Positions 59,332-64,000 of a stretch of 64,000 bases of DNA are shown in pieces. Position numbers and translations under genes: made by a program. This DNA is from Fidelibacterota bacterium (GTDB taxonomy: Bacteria > Fidelibacterota > Marinisomatia > Marinisomatales > UBA1611): NCBI GenBank assembly GCA_018649625.1, contig JABIHN010000016.1, positions 32,351 through 96,350 of the forward strand. The letters are read 5' to 3'. Numbering within the stretch: the first letter of the stretch is position 1; each line of letters starts with the position of its first letter. The notes beneath the pieces are model-generated. The model saw nothing but the letters and a program-made list of their open reading frames with translations. It did no database searches and was not told the origin of the DNA.

Positions 59332-60143
59332 AATTCTAATTTTAAACCTTTTATAATTGTTTCTAAATTAATTTTTTTTGATATTTTTTCATCGAACCAA
59401 ATATCAGCTGATGCTAATCCTTGCGCAATGAACATATCTAATCCATCAATGGTTTTTGCGCCTTTTTCTTTTCCAAATTTGAGCCATTTTGTTTCAAATG
59501 GATTATATATAGTATCCACTAAAACATGTTTTTCATGAATTAAATCTATAATCATTGGTATTGATTCAGTTTCTGGCCACATGCCCAATGGTGTGCAGTT
59601 TATAATTATGTGCTCACTTATTTGAGTATTAAAGTGTTCTTGTTGTTGGGTATGAACTGAAACATTTGACATGGATTTTATCCATTGAACCAAAGCGTCT
59701 GCTTTTTCTAATGTTCTATTTTTGATAGATATAGAGTTAATATTTGATTTGATTAAAGCAAATGCAATGGCTCGCGCTGCACCACCGGCACCAATAATTA
59801 GGCAATTCATTCCATTTAAATCAACACTATTTAATTCCATTGCCTCAAGAAACCCAATCCAGTCAGTATTATATCCTTTCCCTTTATGAACGCAATTCAC
59901 CGCACCGATAGTTTTTGCCGATTCATCCAACTCATCTAAAAATGGAATTACTGATTGCTTATGGGGGATGGTCACATTGAATCCATCCAATTCATTTGAA
60001 TTCGTAAATAGATGAAGTTCATTGGGTTTAATATGAATTTTCTCAAAAGAGGCATCCAATCCAAGTTGGTGATATATTTCTTGATGAAGCATTGGACTCA
60101 AACTATGAGCAATGGGATCGCCAATAACTGCAAATTTTTTCAT
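59325..60143 (-). CDS. aroE: Shikimate dehydrogenase
   Basis: AroE reduces 3-dehydroshikimate to shikimate with NADPH. The product of 272 residues has FAVIGDPIAHSLSPMLHQ, NVTIPHKQSVIPFLD (catalytic Lys), AVNCVHKGKGYNTDWIGF and the nucleotide-binding GAGGAARAIAFAL; INCTPLGMWP and DGLDMFIAQG follow. The frame is open to TTG 60152, but ATG at 60143 fits the usual start MKKFAVIG. A 92-base gap separates it from aroA; it has no clear hairpin. Confidence 0.95.
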   Translation of the reverse strand: MKKFAVIGDPIAHSLSPMLHQEIYHQLGLDASFEKIHIKPNELHLFTNSNELDGFNVTIPHKQSVIPFLDELDESAKTIGAVNCVHKGKGYNTDWIGFLEAMELNSVDLNGMNCLIIGAGGAARAIAFALIKSNINSISIKNRTLEKADALVQWIKSMSNVSVHTQQQEHFNTQISEHIIINCTPLGMWPETESIPMIIDLIHEKHVLVDTIYNPFETKWLKFGKEKGAKTIDGLDMFIAQGLASADIWFDEKISKKINLETIIKGLKLELC

Positions 60144-60235
60144 TATTCTCAAATCCTATTTCTGAAAAGATTACCATAAAAGGTATGAAATTTACAAAAG
60201 TTTAAAATTAGAAAATGTGTTATGAAAACCATTTA

Positions 60236-61498
60236 TTACTTTGTGCTTTCTGTGGAAATAAGTCTATCCAATTCATTGTAGAACTCGGGAAAAGAAATAG
60301 ATGCACATTCCGGATGATCCAGCTCAACATCTCCATCCGTGACTAAACCGGCTATGGTAAAAGCCATGGCAATCCGATGGTCGTGGAATGTTTCAATTTT
60401 TGCACCTTGTAATTGAGTTGGGCCAATAATAATAAATCCGTCGTCTAATTCTTCAATATCAGCCCCCATTTTTTTTAGGTTTTTACAAATCGCATGGATT
60501 CGGTCACATTCTTTTACCCGTAATTCTTTTGCACCCTGGATTTCAGTTTTGCCCTTCGCTTGCGTTGCCAATATAGCAATAATAGGTAATTCATCAACAA
60601 GGCCTGGTACATCCTTTTTTGTAATTGTAATTGCATTAAGTGGCTGGTGAAATATTTTCAGTTTTCCAATGTTTTCGCCCGCTTCTTCCCATTGTTTTAG
60701 GCAGTCCATACCTGCACCCATTTTTTGAAGGGCGCCGTAGAATCCAATTCTTGTGGGATTTCTTAAAACACGATTTAGGATAATTTTTGAATTAGGAACA
60801 ATGACGGCGGCAGCAGCAAAAAAGGCTGCAGTTGAAGGATCACCGGGAACCGATAAATCAAAAGATGATAAAGGGGATATTAAAGGTGAAATGGTAGATG
60901 AAAGTTCATCACAGGTCAAATTTGCGCCGAGTCCTATCAACATTTTTTCTGTATGATCGCGAGATAAAATAGGTTCAGTGATTGTAGTTTCGGCATTTGC
61001 GCCGAGACCCGCCAACAGGACTGCCGATTTCACTTGAGCACTTGCTATTGTAGATTGATAACGAATGCCTTTTAATTCACTTTTTTCAATAGTAACAGGG
61101 AGTTTGTAATTTTCACTTTTCGCTTTTAATCCCATTTGAGAGAGCGGATCCAAAATGCGATTCATAGGTCGTGATGAAAGTGAATCGTCTCCAATAAATG
61201 TAGCGTTGATTCCTTGTCCTGCTAATAATCCTAAAAGTAATCTTGTGGTCGTGCCGGAGTTTCCACAGTCCAATTTTTCTTTTGGATCTGAAAATTGACC
61301 GCCTTTTACAATTACATAATTACCATCGTCCTGAAATTGAATTCCACAGGCTTCCAAACATTTTCGAGTGGATTGCACATCGGCACCCGTGGCCAGATTG
61401 GAAATGCGCGATTCTCCATCTGTCAACGCAGCAAACATGAGTGCACGATGAGAGATGGATTTATCACCAGGGAATGAGATTTCGCCTTTAATGACCAT
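60236..61498 (-). CDS. aroA: 3-phosphoshikimate 1-carboxyvinyltransferase (EPSP synthase)
   Basis: AroA joins shikimate 3-phosphate and PEP. The 420-residue protein has the opening [61 protein letters not shown] and [26 protein letters not shown] is near the end. The NSGTT loop matches the usual class I/II consensus region. It overlaps the DAHP synthase gene by 11 bases. Confidence 0.97.
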   Translation of the reverse strand: MVIKGEISFPGDKSISHRALMFAALTDGESRISNLATGADVQSTRKCLEACGIQFQDDGNYVIVKGGQFSDPKEKLDCGNSGTTTRLLLGLLAGQGINATFIGDDSLSSRPMNRILDPLSQMGLKAKSENYKLPVTIEKSELKGIRYQSTIASAQVKSAVLLAGLGANAETTITEPILSRDHTEKMLIGLGANLTCDELSSTISPLISPLSSFDLSVPGDPSTAAFFAAAAVIVPNSKIILNRVLRNPTRIGFYGALQKMGAGMDCLKQWEEAGENIGKLKIFHQPLNAITITKKDVPGLVDELPIIAILATQAKGKTEIQGAKELRVKECDRIHAICKNLKKMGADIEELDDGFIIIGPTQLQGAKIETFHDHRIAMAFTIAGLVTDGDVELDHPECASISFPEFYNELDRLISTESTK

Positions 61499-62837
61499 TC
61501 TGTTTTAATTCATCTGCTATTAAAAAAGCTAATTCAATAGCTTGATTTGCATTTAGCCTTGGATCGCAATGTGTACGATACCTATCGGTTAAATCGGCTT
61601 CAGTTACATCGTCAGAACCGCCAGTGCATTCAGTTACATTTTGACCCGTCATTTCTAAATGGATGCCACCCATGCGACTACCTTCAGATTTATGGATTTC
61701 AATATTCTTTTTAACTTCGTCTAAAATTCGATCAAATGGGCGTGTTTTAATTCCATTACTGCTTTTAATAGTATTGCCGTGCATGGGATCGCAGGACCAA
61801 ACTACAGTTCGACCTTCCGTTTGAATCTTCTGAATTAATTTAGGCAAATAGGTTTCAACTTTATCATGCCCGAATCGGGCAATGAGGGTAATTCGTCCAC
61901 CTTCATCATTGGGATTCAAAATATCAAGTAGTTCAATAAGTTCATCCGGTTCTAGAGATGGGCCACACTTGATGCCGATGGGGTTTTTAATCCCGCGACA
62001 AAATTCTACATGAGCCGAATCCAAAAATCGTGTGCGATCGCCGAGCCAAACAAAATGAGCGGATGTATTATAAATATCTCCTGAAGTTGAATCAACCCGT
62101 GTAAGTGCTTCTTCATAGGGGAGTAATAACGCTTCATGGCTTGTGAAATATTTAACACGCCGAAGTTGTGGCGTATTTGTAGAATTGATTCCCAATGCTT
62201 CCATGAAATTCAAACTTTCTTGAATCTGGTCGGCCAAATGTCGATATCGTTCACCTTGTGGACCACTCTTTACAAATCCCATATTCCAGGATTGAACATG
62301 GCGAAGATCTGCATACCCACCATCAGCAAAGGCACGGAGCAAGTTCAAAGTTGAGGCAGCTTGAGAATAAGCTTTCAGCATGCGATCCGGATTCGGAATT
62401 CGTTTATTACTTTCAAAGTGAATATCATTAATAATATCTCCAGTATAACTGGGAAGTTCAAGGCCATCGATAGTTTCTGTTGGACTGGATCGTGGTTTAG
62501 CAAATTGCCCCGCCATACGTCCAATTTTGACCACGGGCATATTTGCGCCAGATGTTAATACTACCGCCATTTGAAGAATAACGCGAAATGTATCGCGAAT
62601 ATTATCTGCGTGAAATTCTGAAAAACTTTCGGCACAATCTCCGCCTTGAAGTAAAAATCCATTTCCTTCAGATACTTCTGCCAATGATTGTTTTAAGGAC
62701 CGGACTTCTCCGGCGAATACGAGTGGCGGAAAATTATTTAAGGTATTTTCCACTTCTTCCAAATGTTTTTTATCCGGATAATCGGGTAAATGTTTAATTG
62801 TGAATTTTTTCCAACTATCTGTTTGCCACTTAGTCAT
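61488..62837 (-). CDS. 3-deoxy-7-phosphoheptulonate synthase, class II (plant-like)
   Basis: The first committed shikimate enzyme, joining PEP and erythrose 4-phosphate. The 449-residue protein belongs to class II (AroAII), known from plants and Mycobacterium, not the E. coli AroF/G/H class. Signatures are [72 protein letters not shown] and [14 protein letters not shown]. No extra N-terminal regulatory domain is visible. It overlaps tyrA by four bases and aroA by 11. Confidence 0.96.
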   Translation of the reverse strand: MTKWQTDSWKKFTIKHLPDYPDKKHLEEVENTLNNFPPLVFAGEVRSLKQSLAEVSEGNGFLLQGGDCAESFSEFHADNIRDTFRVILQMAVVLTSGANMPVVKIGRMAGQFAKPRSSPTETIDGLELPSYTGDIINDIHFESNKRIPNPDRMLKAYSQAASTLNLLRAFADGGYADLRHVQSWNMGFVKSGPQGERYRHLADQIQESLNFMEALGINSTNTPQLRRVKYFTSHEALLLPYEEALTRVDSTSGDIYNTSAHFVWLGDRTRFLDSAHVEFCRGIKNPIGIKCGPSLEPDELIELLDILNPNDEGGRITLIARFGHDKVETYLPKLIQKIQTEGRTVVWSCDPMHGNTIKSSNGIKTRPFDRILDEVKKNIEIHKSEGSRMGGIHLEMTGQNVTECTGGSDDVTEADLTDRYRTHCDPRLNANQAIELAFLIADELKQNGH

Positions 62838-63562
62838 GATTGCAATTCCTTTAAGCGATTATCCAATTTGTTCGTTGAATCTTTCAAGTTTTTTATCATA
62901 CTTTTTGTGTAGGGATTAAATAATTGTAAATCGGTATATAGTTCCCAAGTATCATTACAGGTTTGGTCTACTAAGTCCAAAAGATCCCTAAACCCTTGTG
63001 TATCGATGGACGTTTTCTTAATACCAAATTCTTTTAACATTCGCCCAAGAAAATGAGTAACTCCTTGGGTTTGCGCTGCCATACGATCATGCTCATCTGG
63101 AGTCATTTCTAGTATTTGAATACCCTGGTCTTTGAAAAATCCTTTCCAAAATTTAAATTGGTTTTGGGAATCTTTCGTATTATTCATCATCATTTTTAGT
63201 CGATTATTAGACATGAATGAGTCGGGTCCAAACATAGGATGGGTAGCAATAATGCCTACATTATTAGGTAAATATTTTTCCATAATGCTCACCGGATGTT
63301 TCTTTACAGAACATACGTCAATTAGAGTCGTCTCTTCTGATAATTGAGTTGATATTTCTGAAATGACTTTTTCAAACTGTCGAATTGGAACAGCAACAAA
63401 GATTGTTTTTTCTTTTAATAATTCATCCAATTCTACGAACTCGACTCCAGAAAATGAAGCATCAGAATGCAGGTCATACGCTTTGATGGAAAAACCTTTT
63501 TGTAAAATATTTGCCAATACTTTTCCGAACCGGCCAAACCCAATTATGCCAACGCTTTTCAT
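62834..63562 (-). CDS. tyrA: Prephenate/arogenate dehydrogenase
   Basis: An NAD(P)-dependent dehydrogenase of the TyrA family, 242 residues, for tyrosine synthesis. The Rossmann motif is [16 protein letters not shown] at residues 5-20. [10 protein letters not shown]-like [14 protein letters not shown] and [10 protein letters not shown] follow, with catalytic His in the latter. The short size and these motifs most resemble plant-type arogenate dehydrogenases; substrate (prephenate or arogenate) and NAD/NADP preference are undecided. No ACT or chorismate mutase domain is attached. It overlaps the pheA-like gene by four bases. Confidence 0.9.
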   Translation of the reverse strand: MKSVGIIGFGRFGKVLANILQKGFSIKAYDLHSDASFSGVEFVELDELLKEKTIFVAVPIRQFEKVISEISTQLSEETTLIDVCSVKKHPVSIMEKYLPNNVGIIATHPMFGPDSFMSNNRLKMMMNNTKDSQNQFKFWKGFFKDQGIQILEMTPDEHDRMAAQTQGVTHFLGRMLKEFGIKKTSIDTQGFRDLLDLVDQTCNDTWELYTDLQLFNPYTKSMIKNLKDSTNKLDNRLKELQS

Positions 63563-64000
63563 GAATCCCCCAATTTTTTAATACCAAGAAATAAGGTAAG
63601 GTTATGTTTCAGATCATGGATGCTTTCTTGAAGCATTTCTAATCCATATAATTCGGCACACGCTTTATTGGCGATTACGCCAGCTGTTTTTGGAAGTTTT
63701 CCTTCTGATAATCGTCGAGCAGCTTCCGCCGTATCATCATCTTCTATGAGGGGCCGCGTCCAAAAATGTTCGCTCAAATAATTTTTACATTGACGAAGCG
63801 CTTGTTGGTGAGAATGAATTTCTGTTATATCGCCTACATGAGTTCCTATCAACCCAAGTAAATTTTGGGTAATGGGTATATGAAACATTTCAATAATTTC
63901 GCAACGGTATTTTGCCAATGCTTCTACACTCTCTATTACCACACCGCCTTGCGCATTTTCCATGGCAAAGATGCCGAAATCTGTTTCGCCAGATTCCACA
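63559..64000 (-). CDS. pheA: Prephenate dehydratase, 5' part cut by the window, without ACT domain
   Basis: The C-terminal half of a prephenate dehydratase, for phenylalanine synthesis; the gene continues beyond base 64000. About 147 residues are visible: DFGIFAMENAQGGVVIES (PIEN-like motif), IHSHQQALRQCKNYL, DDTAEAARRLSEG, GVIANKACAELYGLEML and IHDLKHNLTLFLGI. The usual TRF catalytic motif reads TLF. The protein ends 11 residues or so after it, with no ACT domain, which normally senses phenylalanine. It may therefore lack classical feedback control. It is the first visible gene of the aromatic operon. Confidence 0.85.
   Translation of the reverse strand, partial: VESGETDFGIFAMENAQGGVVIESVEALAKYRCEIIEMFHIPITQNLLGLIGTHVGDITEIHSHQQALRQCKNYLSEHFWTRPLIEDDDTAEAARRLSEGKLPKTAGVIANKACAELYGLEMLQESIHDLKHNLTLFLGIKKLGDS

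Overview
This window is one dense stretch of bacterial chromosome. It is AT-rich, has very short intergenic gaps, and many neighbouring genes overlap as ATGA, TTGA or TAATG. Several features point to a marine member of the Fibrobacterota-Chlorobi-Bacteroidota group, most likely candidate phylum Marinimicrobia (SAR406). These are a C-terminal SPNPFN-type secretion tail, a PorV/PorQ-like outer-membrane protein, several secreted or lipoprotein genes without known family, a K+-dependent and probably Na+-pumping pyrophosphatase, and a class II DAHP synthase. The phylum assignment is inference; no rRNA gene is present. I see no CRISPR array, prophage or insertion sequence.

Layout. 1-9.4 kb (+): partial uvrA, ruvB, queA, then the MEP isoprenoid genes ispD, ispF and ispE. 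A cassette of two paralogous lipoproteins around a secreted protein with a sorting tail sits between ispF and ispE. 9.4-15.1 kb (+): tRNA-Gln, prs, rplY, pth, hppA, rpsF, rpsR and rplI, ending in a strong intrinsic terminator. 15.1-32.1 kb (+): priA, a PorV-like protein, a family I.5-like lipase, a UbiA prenyltransferase, dnaE, dtd, a stand-alone B12-binding mutase subunit, a TPR protein, an M24 peptidase, a methyltransferase, an AlkA-like glycosylase, a HAD phosphatase, a large peptidase/beta-propeller/barrel protein and a VOC protein. 32.2-43.0 kb (-): a co-directional run of secreted hypotheticals, ligA, a sugar-dehydrogenase-like protein, an ABC exporter, envelope proteins and plsX.

43.1-50.8 kb (+): an LPP20-like protein, then carA and carB separated by an ABC-2 transporter and a LolA-like protein. 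The first codons of carA contain a perfect 12-bp hairpin followed by eight T, which looks like an intrinsic terminator or attenuator inside the coding region. carB carries a 28-bp near-palindrome in frame. 50.9-56.2 kb: an unusual module of a K+ channel with an RCK domain, a separate cyclic-nucleotide-binding protein, a large membrane protein ending in a TerB-like domain, a free TerB-like protein and a 60-residue arginine/acid protein with a five-residue repeat.

56.2-64.0 kb (-): all seven shikimate-pathway steps to chorismate plus tyrA and pheA, in one compact cluster. Transcription runs pheA, tyrA, class II DAHP synthase, aroA, aroE, aroC, aroK, aroB, aroQ. The prephenate dehydratase ends without an ACT regulatory domain. 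The best candidates for an undescribed system are the channel/TerB module, the attenuator-like hairpin in carA and the palindrome domesticated in carB.
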